A DNA stretch of 64,000 nucleotides from Pseudomonas sediminis (GCF_002741105.1 NZ_NIQU01000004.1:434061-498060), one strand, 5' to 3'; shown: positions 45,525-57,586, counted from the first letter of the stretch. Numbers and translations: made by a program. The notes: generated by a model from the sequence alone, not told the origin.

Positions 45525-46478
45525 ATGCGACTGACCAAGAAAATCAGCCTGTTCGCCGCTGCCGCGGCCATCACTGCCAGCACCGCAGTGCTCGCTGCCC
45601 CGACCTTCATCAACGTGCTCACCGGCGGTACCAGCGGTGTGTACTACCCGATTGGTGTGGCTCTTTCGCAGCTGTACAGCAACGGCATCGAAGGCTCCAA
45701 AACCTCGGTCCAGGCGACCAAGGCGTCGGTGGAAAACCTCAACCTGCTCGAAGCCGGTCGCGGTGAGCTGGCTTTCGCCCTCGGTGACTCGGTCGCCGAT
45801 GCCTGGAACGGCGTCGAAGACGCTGGCTTCAAGGCGCCGCTGAAGAAGATCCGCGCCATCGCCGGTACCTACCCGAACTACATCCAGATCGTTGCCAATG
45901 CTGAATCCGGCATCAAGACCCTGGAAGACCTCAAGGGCAAGCGCATTTCCGTCGGCGCACCGAAGTCCGGTACCGAGCTCAATGCCCGCGCCATCTTCGA
46001 AGCCGCTGGCCTGACCTACAAGGACATGGGCAAGGTCGAGTTCCTGCCGTACGCCGAGTCGGTCGAGCTGATCAAGAACCGTCAGCTGGACGCCACCCTG
46101 CAGTCCTCCGGTCTGGGTATGGCCGCCATTCGTGACCTGGCTTCGACCATGAAGATCAGCTTCGTCGCCATCCCGGCCGACGTGACCGCGAAGATCGACA
46201 ACGCCGCTTACGAGGCTGCCACCATTCCGGCCGGCACCTACGACGGTCAGGACGCTGACGTGCCCACCGTTGCCATCACCAACATCCTGGTCAGCCATGA
46301 AGGCGTTTCCGACGAAGTCGCCTACCAGATGACCAAGCTGATGTTCGACAACCTCGGCCGTCTGGGCACCGCTCACTCTGCGGCCAAGGACATCAAACTG
46401 GAAACCGCTACCAAGAACCTGCCGATCCCGCTGCACCCAGGTGCCGAGCGCTTCTACAAGGAAGCCGGCGCGCTGTAA
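45525..46478 (+). CDS. TAXI-family TRAP transporter solute-binding protein
   Basis: 317-residue periplasmic protein. A signal peptide ends at AVLAAP, and FINVLTGGTSGVYYPIGVALSQLY is the TAXI start. DLKGKRISVGAPKSGTELNARAI and VEFLPYAESVELIKNRQLDATL are further family parts. It captures the solute for the fused permease. ATG 45525 follows CGGAGATACTTCC. Substrates of TAXI proteins include glutamate/glutamine and organic acids; not assignable here. Confidence 0.92.
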   Translation: MRLTKKISLFAAAAAITASTAVLAAPTFINVLTGGTSGVYYPIGVALSQLYSNGIEGSKTSVQATKASVENLNLLEAGRGELAFALGDSVADAWNGVEDAGFKAPLKKIRAIAGTYPNYIQIVANAESGIKTLEDLKGKRISVGAPKSGTELNARAIFEAAGLTYKDMGKVEFLPYAESVELIKNRQLDATLQSSGLGMAAIRDLASTMKISFVAIPADVTAKIDNAAYEAATIPAGTYDGQDADVPTVAITNILVSHEGVSDEVAYQMTKLMFDNLGRLGTAHSAAKDIKLETATKNLPIPLHPGAERFYKEAGAL

Positions 46479-46485
46479 TGACGGC

Positions 46486-46563
46486 CCGGACCGTGGCGCC
46501 TGCGCCTCGGTCCGGTCTTCACAGAATCGCGAATAAAACCGGCGCCTGTAGGCGGTAGGTTTT
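46486..46563 (+). repeat. Intercistronic hairpins between the TRAP binding protein and permease
   Basis: CCGGACCG (46486-46493) pairs with CGGTCCGG (46508-46515) right after the binding-protein stop. A second AAAACC/GGTTTT hairpin (46535-46563) follows before the permease. Such structures commonly protect the upstream mRNA so that the binding protein is made in excess over the membrane subunit. Confidence 0.6.
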
Positions 46564-46611
46564 GTTGGCGACTCTGTCTCCGTATCGAAGTAGTCATGAG
46601 GTTTGCACTCC

Positions 46612-48635
<2,024 letters not shown>

Positions 48636-48639
<4 letters not shown>

Positions 48640-49043
48640 TCGGCCTGTGTCTGGGGTTGGCCGGTGCGGTGTGGGCAGAGTTGCCCACACCCGCCTTCAC
48701 CCTGGCCTGGACGCACACCATCGAGAAGATCCGCTGGGAAGAGGATTACCGTGTCACCGCCGAGGGCCTGGTTCTTGGTGAGGCGCGGGTCAAGGGTTCC
48801 GGCGCCGGAATGGAAATTCCCGACGGTGCCGAACTGCGCAATGGCAGCTGGCACTACCAGCGTCAGCTACCGCCTTTGCAACCCCTGCGAGTTGGGCGTA
48901 CGCCCGAAGCCGGGGATTACCAACTGTGTATCGACCAGCGTTGTCGCCCGATGAGCGACTGGCTCGGCCCGCCAAAAGCGAGCCAGCCGGCGTTGGAACT
49001 CTGGAGTTGTGAGCTGAGCTCCCCCGCGGCTGACGCGGGCTAG
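48636..49043 (+). CDS. DUF1850 protein of the TRAP operon
   Basis: 135-residue protein with a short N-terminal hydrophobic stretch (MIGLCLGLAGAVWAEL), probably a signal or anchor. FTLAWTHTIEKIRWEEDYRV and GSGAGMEIPDGA fit DUF1850, a family found next to TAXI-TRAP transporters; its biochemical role is unknown. The GTG start lies in a GTGA overlap with the permease stop. Confidence 0.82.
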
Positions 49044-49099
49044 GTTCGCCAGAGCGGACCCAGGCTCCCGGCGCCACAAGTGCCGGGTCAAAAGAAGGA

Positions 49100-49132
49100 A
49101 ACCCCCATGCGGCGCAAGCCTGTGGGGGTTTT
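49100..49132 (+). terminator. Rho-independent terminator after the TRAP operon
   Basis: AACCCCCA (49100-49107) pairs with TGGGGGTT (49123-49130), followed by TTTTG. The A-run before the stem is short, so activity on the other strand is less certain. The rest of 49044-49292 shows no gene; a REP half (GACTCCTACAGGAGC) lies near 49209. Confidence 0.75.
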
Positions 49133-49292
49133 GTTCATCTGCGGCCAGCGGGGCTATGCGCGCTGCGAATCTTATACGCTTATCAACTGTCCAAATCGCC
49201 GCGGGGCGCGACTCCTACAGGAGCGGCGGCCCGATGCCCTGGTGCCCCGAGGCGCCCTCGGCTTGGCCTACTATCCGCTCAGGAGACCTGTC

Positions 49293-49811
49293 ATGCGCAT
49301 TCTTTATCGTACCGCTCTACCTCTTGCTCTCTGCCTGTCGCCCGTGGTGGCTAGCGCGGTAGAGCTGCAGCCCGGCGTCTGGGAGGTCAGCGCGCACAAC
49401 ATGCAAGTCGGCGGTCAGGCTATGCCGGGCATGGATCAGATCCTCGCGCAGCTGCAGAACCTGCCGCCGGAGCAGCGCCAGATGATGGAAGGCATGATGG
49501 CCGAGCGCGGTGTGAAACTCGGTGCTGGAGGGGTGCAAATCTGCCTGACCGAAGAGCAGATCAAATCACAGGACATTCCCCTGCAGGATCCCAACTCTGG
49601 TTGTAACCAGCAGATCACCGAGCGCAGCGGCAACCTGTGGAAATTTCGCTTCACTTGCCCGGATGCGCAGGGCGAAGGGGAGACCCGCTTCGTCAGCGAC
49701 AAGGAATTTACCACCCAGGTCAAAGGCACATACAAAGGCCAGCCGAGCAGTATGGAGAGCCAAGCCCGGTGGGTGGGGGCGGATTGTGCTGCACTCAAAA
49801 GGAACGGATAA
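49293..49811 (+). CDS. DUF3617 periplasmic protein
   Basis: 172-residue exported protein. A signal peptide (MRILYRTALPLALCLSPVVA) ends at ASAVE, followed by LQPGVWEVSAHNMQVGG, which marks DUF3617. Three to four cysteines (VQICLTEEQ, SGCNQQI, FTCPDA, GADCAAL) may form disulfides. Function unknown. ATG 49293 follows AGGAGACCTGTC. An upstream extension of the frame was rejected because of this signal peptide. Confidence 0.85.
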   Translation: MRILYRTALPLALCLSPVVASAVELQPGVWEVSAHNMQVGGQAMPGMDQILAQLQNLPPEQRQMMEGMMAERGVKLGAGGVQICLTEEQIKSQDIPLQDPNSGCNQQITERSGNLWKFRFTCPDAQGEGETRFVSDKEFTTQVKGTYKGQPSSMESQARWVGADCAALKRNG

Positions 49812-49821
49812 CAGGTGTTTA

Positions 49822-49890
49822 TGTAAATAATTCGCATTGACTAGGGCGCTCTTCTGCTGCGAGAATTTTGTCGCTAATTATTTGCATTTG
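49822..49890. promoter_or_regulatory. Two putative Fur boxes before the TonB receptor
   Basis: TGTAAATAATTCGCATTGA (49822-49840) and CGCTAATTATTTGCATTTG (49872-49890) both resemble Fur sites with the AATnATTnGCATT pattern. The region is AT-rich compared with its surroundings. They precede a siderophore-type receptor, which supports iron repression. Confidence 0.55.
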
Positions 49891-49973
49891 CTTTCCGCAG
49901 ATGCGTGCCAGTGAGGCAACCAGCTGCAAAGGGACTGTCAGCGGCTATCGACAGCGCATCAGGAGTACGTCCC

Positions 49974-52109
49974 TTGTTCAGCAGAAGAACCCACCTGGCC
50001 GTGGCGATTGCGGCCGCCTGCAGTTTCAACCATGCCGTGGCCAGTGAGCAGGAGCAGTTCGAGCTCGATGCCCAGACCGTGGTCGGCGACAGTGCAGCGG
50101 CCGAGGTCGACAGCTACAAGTCCACGCCCAGCAGTGCTGCGACCAAGCTCGACCTGACCCCGCGGCAGACGCCGCAGTCGATTTCCACCCTGAGCAGCGC
50201 CCAGCTGCGCGACTTCAAGCTCACCAGCGTCAACGATGCGCTCAAGGCCGTGCCGGGCGTGCAGGTGCAGGAAGTCGAAACCGACCGCACCTACTACACC
50301 GCTCGCGGCTTCGACATCACCAACTTCCAATACGACGGCATCTCCGTGCCCTTCGTCTACGGCAACGTCGAAGGTGACCTGGACACCGCCATGTACGAAC
50401 GAGTGGAGGTGATTCGCGGCGCCAACGGCCTGATGTCCGGTACCGGCAACCCCTCGGCGACGGTCAATTTCGTGCGCAAGCGACCCACGCTGGCACCGCA
50501 GGCGCGCGTCGATCTGACGGCCGGCTCCTGGGATAAGCGGCGTATCGACACCGACGTATCCGGTGCGCTGACCGATGCCGGCAACATCCGCGGCCGCGTG
50601 GTGTATGCCAACGAAAACAAGAACTCCTACCTCGACCGCTACTCGCGTGAGAAGAACGTGTTCCATGGTGTGCTGGAGTTCGATCTGGATGACCGTACTC
50701 TCTTCACCCTCGGCCACACCCTGCAGACCAGCGACGCCAACTCGCCGATGTGGGGGGCGTTGCCGCTGGTCTATCAGGACGGTGGCAAGACCGACTATTC
50801 GCGCTCTACCAGCACCGCGACCGATTGGGCCTACTGGGACAACCAGGAAAATCGCACCTTTGCCGAGCTGGCGCACACCTTCGACAATGGCTGGCAGGCC
50901 AAGACAGTGGTCACCCGTGTCGAGAAGAAGAGCGATGGCTCGATGTTCTATGTCTACGGCACGCCGAACCGCCAGACGGGTGCAGGCCTGTATTCCTATC
51001 CGTCCGAATACAACGAAAAGAACAAGCAGCTGATCGTCGATCTGCAGGCCAGTGGCCCTTTCAATCTGGGCGGTCGTCAGCACGAAGCGGCCTTGGGTGG
51101 CAGCTGGTCGCGCTCCGAACTTGAGGATCTGTCCTGGTACGACTCCAGTACCGGCACCATGCTGCCGCCGCTGGAGCAGTGGACCGGCAATTATCCGAAG
51201 CCCCTCAACGACAACGGCAGCAACGGCAGTGACTTCACCGACCGCATGAAGAGTGTCTACGGTGCAGCACGTTGGAGCCTGACCGATGATTTGAGCCTGA
51301 TCACTGGCGCTCGCGTGGTCGACGTGAAGAGCGACGGCACCAACTACGGCCTGGCCAAATCGTCGAAGAACAGCGGCAAGGTCGTACCCTACGCGGGCAT
51401 CGTTTACGACATCACCGCCCAGTACTCGGTCTACGCCAGCTACACCGAGATCTTCACCCCGCAGACCAAGAACGATGTGAGTGGCTCGCGTCTGGCTCCC
51501 CTGGAGGGCGTGAACTACGAAGCCGGTATCAAGGGTGAGCTGTTCGACGACAAGGTCAACGTATCCCTGGCTGTGTTCCGTACCGAGCAGGACAACTTCG
51601 CCGAGCAGGCCGGCATGAATGGTTCGGTGGCTTACTACCGCGCCATCGAAGGCCTGACCAGCGAAGGCTACGAGCTGGAGTTCTCTGGCGAACCGCTGGA
51701 AGGTCTGCAACTCAGCGCCGGTTACACCTTTGTCGACATCACCAATGCCGATGGCTCGCATGCGGTGACCTACTCGCCCAAGCACATGATCAAGACGGCT
51801 GCTACTTACCGCATCCCAGGTATGGAGAAGCTCAAGGTCGGCGCTGCCGTGCGTTGGCAGGACGATATCAAGATCGCCGTGCCACTGACGGCCGATGACG
51901 GTTTCACTTCGATTGGCACTGCCGACGCCAAGCAAAAGGCCTACGCCGTGGTCGACCTGATGGCCAGCTACGACATCGACCCGAACTGGAGCGTGTCGGC
52001 CAACCTCAACAACCTCACCGACGAGAAGTACCTGAACAGCCTGTACTGGACCCAGGCCTACTACGGTGCCCCACGTAACGTCAGTGCCACCCTGACCTGG
52101 AAATACTGA
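49974..52109 (+). CDS. TonB-dependent siderophore receptor (FpvB/FhuE-like)
   Basis: 711-residue receptor. A signal peptide (MFSRRTHLAVAIAAACSF) ends at AVASEQ. The plug shows RQTPQSISTLSSAQLRDF, FQYDGISVPFVYG and VEVIRGANGLMSGTGNPSATVNF; the barrel ends SATLTWKY, typical of pyoverdine/ferrioxamine/coprogen-type receptors. The start is probably TTG 49974, because CAGGAG lies 8 nt upstream and a normal signal peptide results. An ATG at 49905 would add 23 residues before it. No STN domain. A PepSY membrane protein follows. Confidence 0.88.
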   Translation: MFSRRTHLAVAIAAACSFNHAVASEQEQFELDAQTVVGDSAAAEVDSYKSTPSSAATKLDLTPRQTPQSISTLSSAQLRDFKLTSVNDALKAVPGVQVQEVETDRTYYTARGFDITNFQYDGISVPFVYGNVEGDLDTAMYERVEVIRGANGLMSGTGNPSATVNFVRKRPTLAPQARVDLTAGSWDKRRIDTDVSGALTDAGNIRGRVVYANENKNSYLDRYSREKNVFHGVLEFDLDDRTLFTLGHTLQTSDANSPMWGALPLVYQDGGKTDYSRSTSTATDWAYWDNQENRTFAELAHTFDNGWQAKTVVTRVEKKSDGSMFYVYGTPNRQTGAGLYSYPSEYNEKNKQLIVDLQASGPFNLGGRQHEAALGGSWSRSELEDLSWYDSSTGTMLPPLEQWTGNYPKPLNDNGSNGSDFTDRMKSVYGAARWSLTDDLSLITGARVVDVKSDGTNYGLAKSSKNSGKVVPYAGIVYDITAQYSVYASYTEIFTPQTKNDVSGSRLAPLEGVNYEAGIKGELFDDKVNVSLAVFRTEQDNFAEQAGMNGSVAYYRAIEGLTSEGYELEFSGEPLEGLQLSAGYTFVDITNADGSHAVTYSPKHMIKTAATYRIPGMEKLKVGAAVRWQDDIKIAVPLTADDGFTSIGTADAKQKAYAVVDLMASYDIDPNWSVSANLNNLTDEKYLNSLYWTQAYYGAPRNVSATLTWKY

Positions 52110-52159
52110 CAGCCAGTGCCGCCCCCAACGGGCGGCCCTGTCGTCGATGAGAGATTTCG

Positions 52160-53371
52160 ATGCGCCCGATTCTGGTACTGCTGCACCGCTGGTGTGGCCT
52201 GTTCATCGCCCTGTTTCTGTTCACCGCCGGCTTGACCGGCGCTGTCATTTCCTGGGATCACGAACTGGACGAATGGCTCAACCCGCACCTTTTCGACGCG
52301 CAAAGCGCAGGGCCAGCGCAGGACCCGCTGCAGCTGGTCGATGCCTTGGAGGCGAGCGACCCACGTCTGCAGGTGAGCTTCATGCCGCTGGCGCTGGAGC
52401 CTGGCCATGCACTGGGGATCTTCGTCGACCCGCGTATCGATCCGGCCACCGGCAAGGCCTTTGATCTGGGCTTCAATCAGATGGGCATCGACCCGGTGAA
52501 CGGCGATATCCAGGGGCAACGTGAGTGGGGGGCGATCTCCCTGAGCCGGGAGAACTTGCTGCCGTTTCTCTACAAACTGCACTACAGCCTGCACATCCCG
52601 GATGGCTTCGGTATCGAGCTGGGCGTGCTGTTCTTCGGCATCGTCGCCATCGTCTGGTGTCTCGATTGTCTGGTCGCGCTGTGGCTGTCGTTCCCCAACC
52701 TGCGTAGCTGGCGCAAGTCGTTCGCCTTCCGCTGGCGTCAGGGCGGCTACAAGCTCAACTTCGACCTGCACCGCTCCGGCGGCGTGTGGATCTGGCTGCT
52801 GCTGCTGATCCTCGCTGTCACCTCGGTATCGATGAACCTCGAACGCCAGGTGGTGCGTCCGCTGGTGGAGCTTTTCTCGCCGCTGACGCCAAGCCCTTTC
52901 GCCAGTCGCACACCGGTGACCCTGGACGAGCAGATCGTGCCGCAGATCGACCGCCGCCAGGCCATCGCCATTGCCGACGCAGAAGCGCGGCGGCTGGGGT
53001 GGCAGGCGCCTGCCGCCGGGCTGTTCCACTCGGCGGAGTTCGGTGTCTACGGCGTCGGCTTCTACGAGTTGGGCGATGACCATGGCGATGCCGGGCTGGG
53101 CAATCCCTGGATCTACGTCGACAGCCGCAGTGGCGAACTGGCCGGTGCGCATGTGCCGGGCACCGGCAGTGCCGGGGATATCTTCCTGCAGGCGCAATTC
53201 CCGCTGCACTCCGGGCGCATCATCGGTTTGCCGGGGCGGATTCTGGTGTCGTTGCTGGGCCTGGCTGTTGCGGCCTTGTCCGTGACCGGCGTGGTGATCT
53301 GGGCCAGGAAGCGTCGTTCGCGCGTGCTCGCCGAACAGCGCTTGCGCGGCGGCTCACAGGCCGTGGCGTAA
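52160..53371 (+). CDS. PepSY-associated membrane protein, putative ferri-siderophore reductase
   Basis: 403-residue inner-membrane protein with four hydrophobic helices and PepSY-type periplasmic parts. RPILVLLHRWCGLFIALFLF and KLHYSLHI carry histidines that could bind heme, as in FpvG-like proteins that reduce imported ferri-siderophores. It lies 50 bp after the receptor and is likely co-transcribed. The last 18 bp overlap a convergent gene. Confidence 0.83.
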   Translation: MRPILVLLHRWCGLFIALFLFTAGLTGAVISWDHELDEWLNPHLFDAQSAGPAQDPLQLVDALEASDPRLQVSFMPLALEPGHALGIFVDPRIDPATGKAFDLGFNQMGIDPVNGDIQGQREWGAISLSRENLLPFLYKLHYSLHIPDGFGIELGVLFFGIVAIVWCLDCLVALWLSFPNLRSWRKSFAFRWRQGGYKLNFDLHRSGGVWIWLLLLILAVTSVSMNLERQVVRPLVELFSPLTPSPFASRTPVTLDEQIVPQIDRRQAIAIADAEARRLGWQAPAAGLFHSAEFGVYGVGFYELGDDHGDAGLGNPWIYVDSRSGELAGAHVPGTGSAGDIFLQAQFPLHSGRIIGLPGRILVSLLGLAVAALSVTGVVIWARKRRSRVLAEQRLRGGSQAVA

Positions 53372-54088
53372 ACGCAGCGCTGCGACATGATCGGCTCGCT
53401 CCGTGAGGAAGCGATTGAACGCCTCGATCAGCTCGGGGTGGTTGATGCTCGACAGGTAGTAGTGATCCTCCACATGCGGCAGCTCCGGGTCGAACACCAG
53501 GCTGTCGGGCGCCATGCGCATTTGCCGGAGTTGGTGAGCGACTACCTTGGGGTTGAGGTAGACCGCGTCAACGCGGTCACTGGCGGCCATGCGCAGCAAC
53601 GAGTCGATCTGGTTGGCCTGGATCAGGCGGATCCTGCCGGCGCGAATGTCCGCCAGGTAGGGCCAGGGCGTAAAGCCGTTTTGTGTGCCGAGCAGTTCGA
53701 TACGTTGCTGGCCCTGACCGAGGTACCGCGGCTTGACCAGCATGCCGTCGACATAAGGCGCTGCCGGGTGGCTGTAGTGGATGTCGTGGCCGGCTTTCTG
53801 GTCGGCATTCCATTGCGGGTGATCGGGGAACTTGAGGTCGACCCGGCCGGACAGGAAATCGCCGAGCAGCCGTCTGACCGGCAGCGGTGTGTAGACGAAG
53901 CGATAGCCATACTCGGCGGCGAAGGCGTCCAGCAGGTCGCGGGCGTAGCCGCGGTACTCACCGTTCTCCACGTCGGAATACGGCTGATAGGGCTGCAGTT
54001 CGACGCCGACGCGAATGTCCTCCTGCGCGGCGACGGGCAGGGCGAGCAGGCAGAGCAGCAGGGCAAAGCACTTGGTCATGGTAGGCAT
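53354..54088 (-). CDS. Periplasmic amino-acid-type solute-binding protein
   Basis: 244-residue SBP_bac_3-like protein. A signal peptide ends at VAAQE, followed by DIRVGVELQPYQPYSDVENGEYRGYARDLLDAFA, the usual start of this fold (quoted key part QPYSDVENGEYRGYARDLLD). There is no neighbouring permease, so it may be an orphan sensor or scavenger. ATG 54088 or 54079. It overlaps the PepSY gene tail to tail. Confidence 0.8.
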   Translation of the reverse strand: MPTMTKCFALLLCLLALPVAAQEDIRVGVELQPYQPYSDVENGEYRGYARDLLDAFAAEYGYRFVYTPLPVRRLLGDFLSGRVDLKFPDHPQWNADQKAGHDIHYSHPAAPYVDGMLVKPRYLGQGQQRIELLGTQNGFTPWPYLADIRAGRIRLIQANQIDSLLRMAASDRVDAVYLNPKVVAHQLRQMRMAPDSLVFDPELPHVEDHYYLSSINHPELIEAFNRFLTERADHVAALRLRHGL

Positions 54089-54138
54089 GGGTCTCGCTGA
54101 CAGCTAACAGCGGCTGGCACCCTAACCATAGCTGTGCC

Positions 54139-55584
54139 TCAGAGAATCGGCGAGATCAGCCTTGCTACGCGCATGCCCAGTTGTTGCAGGCGGTGCAGGT
54201 TGCGCCGGTCGGCGTTGACCAGCTCGCGCGAGCGGCTGAAGTCGTCTTCCAGCATGGCGGCGACCTGAGCGTTGAAGCCCTCGTCGAAGGTCAGCAGGCT
54301 GACCTCGAAATTCAGGCGGAAGGAGCGATTATCCAGGTTGGCGCTGCCCAGCATGCTGACATCGTGATCGATCAGCAAAGCCTTCTGGTGCAGAAAGCCC
54401 GGCTGGTAGCGAAAGATGCGCACGCCTGCGCGCAAGGCTTCGAAGGCGTACAGGCTGGAGGCGGCGTAGACGATGCGATGGTCCGGGCGTGCCGGTAGCA
54501 GCAGGCGCACGTCGACGCCGCGCATCACTGCCAGGCGCAGTGCGGCGAACAGCGCCTCGTCGGGCACGAAGTAGGGGCTGCTCAGCCAGATCCGCTCGCG
54601 CGCTGCATGAATCGCCTCGACGAACAGCAGTGAGCAGGTCTCTTGCGGGTCGGCCGGGCCGCTGGCGACCACCTGGCAGAGCAGGCCGGGTTCGTCCTGC
54701 TTGCTCGGCATCAGCAGCGGTGGCAAGCGTTTGCAGGCCCAGTACCAGTCTTCGGCGAAAGCTTCCTGCAGGCTGGCCACCACCGGGCCGCGCACCTCGA
54801 CATGGGTGTCGCGCCAGGGCGCCAGCGGCGGCTTCTGGCCGAGGTATTCGATGCCGACGTTGAGTCCGCCGAGAAAGCCGATCTCACCGTCGACCACGAC
54901 GATCTTGCGGTGGTTGCGAAAATTCAGCTGAAAGCGATTGAGCAGCCCGGAGCGCGTGGGGAAGGCGTGTATCTGTACGCCACCGCGGCGCAGGCGGTCG
55001 ATGAAGGCGGCGGACAGCGAATGGCTGCCGACACCGTCATACAGCACATGCACCTGTACGCCAGCGGCGGCGCGCTCCAGCAGTACGTCTTGCAGGCGGC
55101 GGCCGAGGCGGTCGTCGCGAATGATGAAGAACTGCAGCAGGATCACCTGCTGGGCGCCGGCCAGGGCGTTGAAGATCGCCGCGAAGGTGGCCTCGCCATC
55201 GATCAGCAAGTCGACGCGGTTGCCGGTCAGGCCAGGCAGATGCGACAGACGCGGCAGTGCACGCAGGCGGTCGTAGGCGGGCGACAGGTGCGCGGCCTTG
55301 GCTTCCTCGACCCAGGGGCGCCAGTCCTGCTCGGCCATGGCGTGGTGCATTTCCTTGTCGGCCTGACGCCGCGCCTTGACGTAGGCATCGAAGCGGCTGC
55401 GGCCGAACACCAGGTACGGCAGCAGCGTCAGGTAGGGCATGAAGAATAGCGACAGCCCCCAGGCCAGCGCACCCTGGGCGGTGCGCACGGTGAGCACGGC
55501 GTGGATCGCGGCGAGCACGCCAAGGGCATGAATGGTGGCGATCAGGTAGGCAAACAGGTGGGGAATGCCGAAATCGGCAGGCAT
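54139..55584 (-). CDS. Cardiolipin synthase (phospholipase D family)
   Basis: 481-residue membrane enzyme. Two N-terminal transmembrane segments ([20 protein letters not shown] and [20 protein letters not shown]) are followed by two HKD motifs, [19 protein letters not shown] and [20 protein letters not shown]. It joins two phosphatidylglycerols to cardiolipin. ATG 55584 fits this topology, with AGGAAGAG upstream; a longer frame from 55650 was rejected. Confidence 0.9.
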   Translation of the reverse strand: MPADFGIPHLFAYLIATIHALGVLAAIHAVLTVRTAQGALAWGLSLFFMPYLTLLPYLVFGRSRFDAYVKARRQADKEMHHAMAEQDWRPWVEEAKAAHLSPAYDRLRALPRLSHLPGLTGNRVDLLIDGEATFAAIFNALAGAQQVILLQFFIIRDDRLGRRLQDVLLERAAAGVQVHVLYDGVGSHSLSAAFIDRLRRGGVQIHAFPTRSGLLNRFQLNFRNHRKIVVVDGEIGFLGGLNVGIEYLGQKPPLAPWRDTHVEVRGPVVASLQEAFAEDWYWACKRLPPLLMPSKQDEPGLLCQVVASGPADPQETCSLLFVEAIHAARERIWLSSPYFVPDEALFAALRLAVMRGVDVRLLLPARPDHRIVYAASSLYAFEALRAGVRIFRYQPGFLHQKALLIDHDVSMLGSANLDNRSFRLNFEVSLLTFDEGFNAQVAAMLEDDFSRSRELVNADRRNLHRLQQLGMRVARLISPIL

Positions 55585-55866
55585 GCAGGCTCTTCCTTTC
55601 ACAGGCTGTGTGCAACTGACTGCGGCGGTTGCAGGGCGTTCTGCGTACATCCTGCCACGCTGGGTCCTGGTGTGGCAGTGCCGGGCAAATTGCCACCTTT
55701 CAGGGAATTATTCGGGACTCTCATGTGTCTGTGAGTCTGAGTGAGCGGAATTCATGTGTTACCCTTTCCGGTTCGACCCGCCTGTGGGTCGTCTTTAATT
55801 GGAGGAGGGCATCCGTCCTGTTCACGCTCGTCTAGCGAGTCAAACGCATCAAGGAGCACGCCACGT
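55585..55866. other. Divergent spacer between cardiolipin synthase and the BCCT transporter
   Basis: 282 bp without a gene. A small hairpin CGACCC (55775-55780)/GGGTCG (55787-55792) followed by TCTTTAATT lies in the leader of the transporter gene and might act as an attenuator. Nothing else is recognised. Confidence 0.4.
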
Positions 55867-57534
55867 ATGGGAAACGTCCCTTCGCATGACACGACCCCGC
55901 CATCCGCAGCGGAAACCCACGAGGGCATCCCGGCACCGTCCGGTGAGGCCAATCTGATCGACACCGATTACGTCATCGGTCAGGACAACATCAAAGGGCA
56001 GTTCGTTTTCGCCCTCGACATCCACGGCAAGGTCTTCACCATCTCCGCGCTGGTCGCGGTGATCTTCGTGATCCTCGCCCTGGCTCTGCAGAACCAGATC
56101 GAGCCGCTGTTCAGCGGCCTGCGCGACTGGCTCACCCACCACATGGCCTGGTTCTTCATCGGCGCCGCCAACATCTTCGTCGTCCTCTGTATCGGGCTGA
56201 TCCTGTCGCCATTGGGCAAGGTGCGCATCGGTGGCAAGGACGCGACCCCCGACTACACCTACATGGGCTGGTTCTCCATGCTGTTCGCCGCCGGTATGGG
56301 TATCGGCCTGATGTTCTACGGCGTGTCCGAGCCCATGTCGCACTACAGCGCGGCGATGGGTGGTATCACCGTCGGTGAGGATGGCGTGCGTACCGACTGG
56401 GCACCGCTTGGCGGCGCTGCCGGCAACGCAGAAGAAGCCGTGCGTCTGGGCATGGCTGCGACCATCTTCCACTGGGGCCTGCACCCCTGGGCGATCTACG
56501 CCATCGTCGCCCTGGCACTGGCGCTGTTCTCGTTCAACAAGGGCCTGCCGCTGTCGATCCGTTCGATCTTCTACCCGATTCTCGGTGAGCGCGTCTGGGG
56601 CTGGCCTGGGCATATCGTCGACATCCTCGCGGTGTTCGCCACCCTGTTCGGTCTGGTCACCTCGCTGGGCCTGGGCGCGGAGCAGGCGGCTGCGGGTGTG
56701 GAGTACCTGTTCGGTATCCCGGCGACGGACACCACCAAGGTGCTGCTGATCATCGCTATCACCCTGATCGCCCTGGCTTCGGTAGTCGCCGGTCTCGACA
56801 AGGGCGTTAAGCGCCTGTCGGAAATCAACATGGGCCTGGCCATGGCCCTGTTGTTGTTCATCATCATCGCCGGGCCGACCCTGGTGATCTTCACCGACTT
56901 CTTCAAGAACCTCGGCGCTTACCTGCAGTACCTGCCGGCGCTGTCCAACCCGATTGGTCGTGAAGATGCCAACTTCAGCCAGGGCTGGACTGCCTTCTAC
57001 TGGGCCTGGTGGATCAGCTGGTCGCCGTTCGTCGGCATGTTCATCGCCCGCGTCAGCCGTGGTCGCAGCGTGCGTGAGTTCCTCGTCGCCGTGCTGCTGG
57101 TGCCGTCGCTGGTGTCGGTGCTGTGGATGACCGCCTTCGGTGGTACTGCTATCAACCAGCTGCTGGTCGATGGTTTCACCGGTGCGCAGGAAGCTGGCCT
57201 GGAGCTGAAGCTGTTCAGCATGCTCGGTGAAATGCCGCTGACCGGTATCACCTCGTTCATCGGCATCGTGCTGGTGGTGGTGTTCTTCATCACTTCGTCG
57301 GACTCGGGCTCCCTGGTGATCGACACCATCACCGCCGGCGGCAAGGTCAACGCACCGGTACCGCAGCGTGTGTTCTGGGCCAGCATCGAAGGCGTGATCG
57401 CCATCGCCCTGCTGCTCGGCGGCGGTCTGGTGGCGCTGCAGGCCATGGCCGTATCGACCGGTCTGCCGTTCACCATCGTGCTGCTGGTGGGCTGTATTTC
57501 CATCGTCAAAGGCCTGATGAGCGAGCCGCGTTAA
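55867..57534 (+). CDS. BCCT-family betaine/choline/carnitine transporter
   Basis: 555-residue transporter with 12 helices. Signatures are GWFSMLFAAGMGIGLMFYGV, FHWGLHPWAIYAIVALALA and WAWWISWSPFVGMFIARVSR. It imports glycine betaine, choline or carnitine for osmoprotection or as nutrient. A long hydrophilic N-terminus (about 45 residues) is present and the C-terminus is short, unlike the long regulatory tail of BetT. ATG 55867 follows AAGGAGC. Substrate not decided. Confidence 0.9.
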   Translation: MGNVPSHDTTPPSAAETHEGIPAPSGEANLIDTDYVIGQDNIKGQFVFALDIHGKVFTISALVAVIFVILALALQNQIEPLFSGLRDWLTHHMAWFFIGAANIFVVLCIGLILSPLGKVRIGGKDATPDYTYMGWFSMLFAAGMGIGLMFYGVSEPMSHYSAAMGGITVGEDGVRTDWAPLGGAAGNAEEAVRLGMAATIFHWGLHPWAIYAIVALALALFSFNKGLPLSIRSIFYPILGERVWGWPGHIVDILAVFATLFGLVTSLGLGAEQAAAGVEYLFGIPATDTTKVLLIIAITLIALASVVAGLDKGVKRLSEINMGLAMALLLFIIIAGPTLVIFTDFFKNLGAYLQYLPALSNPIGREDANFSQGWTAFYWAWWISWSPFVGMFIARVSRGRSVREFLVAVLLVPSLVSVLWMTAFGGTAINQLLVDGFTGAQEAGLELKLFSMLGEMPLTGITSFIGIVLVVVFFITSSDSGSLVIDTITAGGKVNAPVPQRVFWASIEGVIAIALLLGGGLVALQAMAVSTGLPFTIVLLVGCISIVKGLMSEPR

Positions 57535-57586
57535 GCGACGAACGACCCTCTCCCATGGACGGGAGCGGGTCGTTCCGGCCATAAAT

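Noticed and set aside
55849..57582. A 577-codon open frame opposite the BCCT transporter
   Set aside because: Same mirror effect; no start context or family motif.
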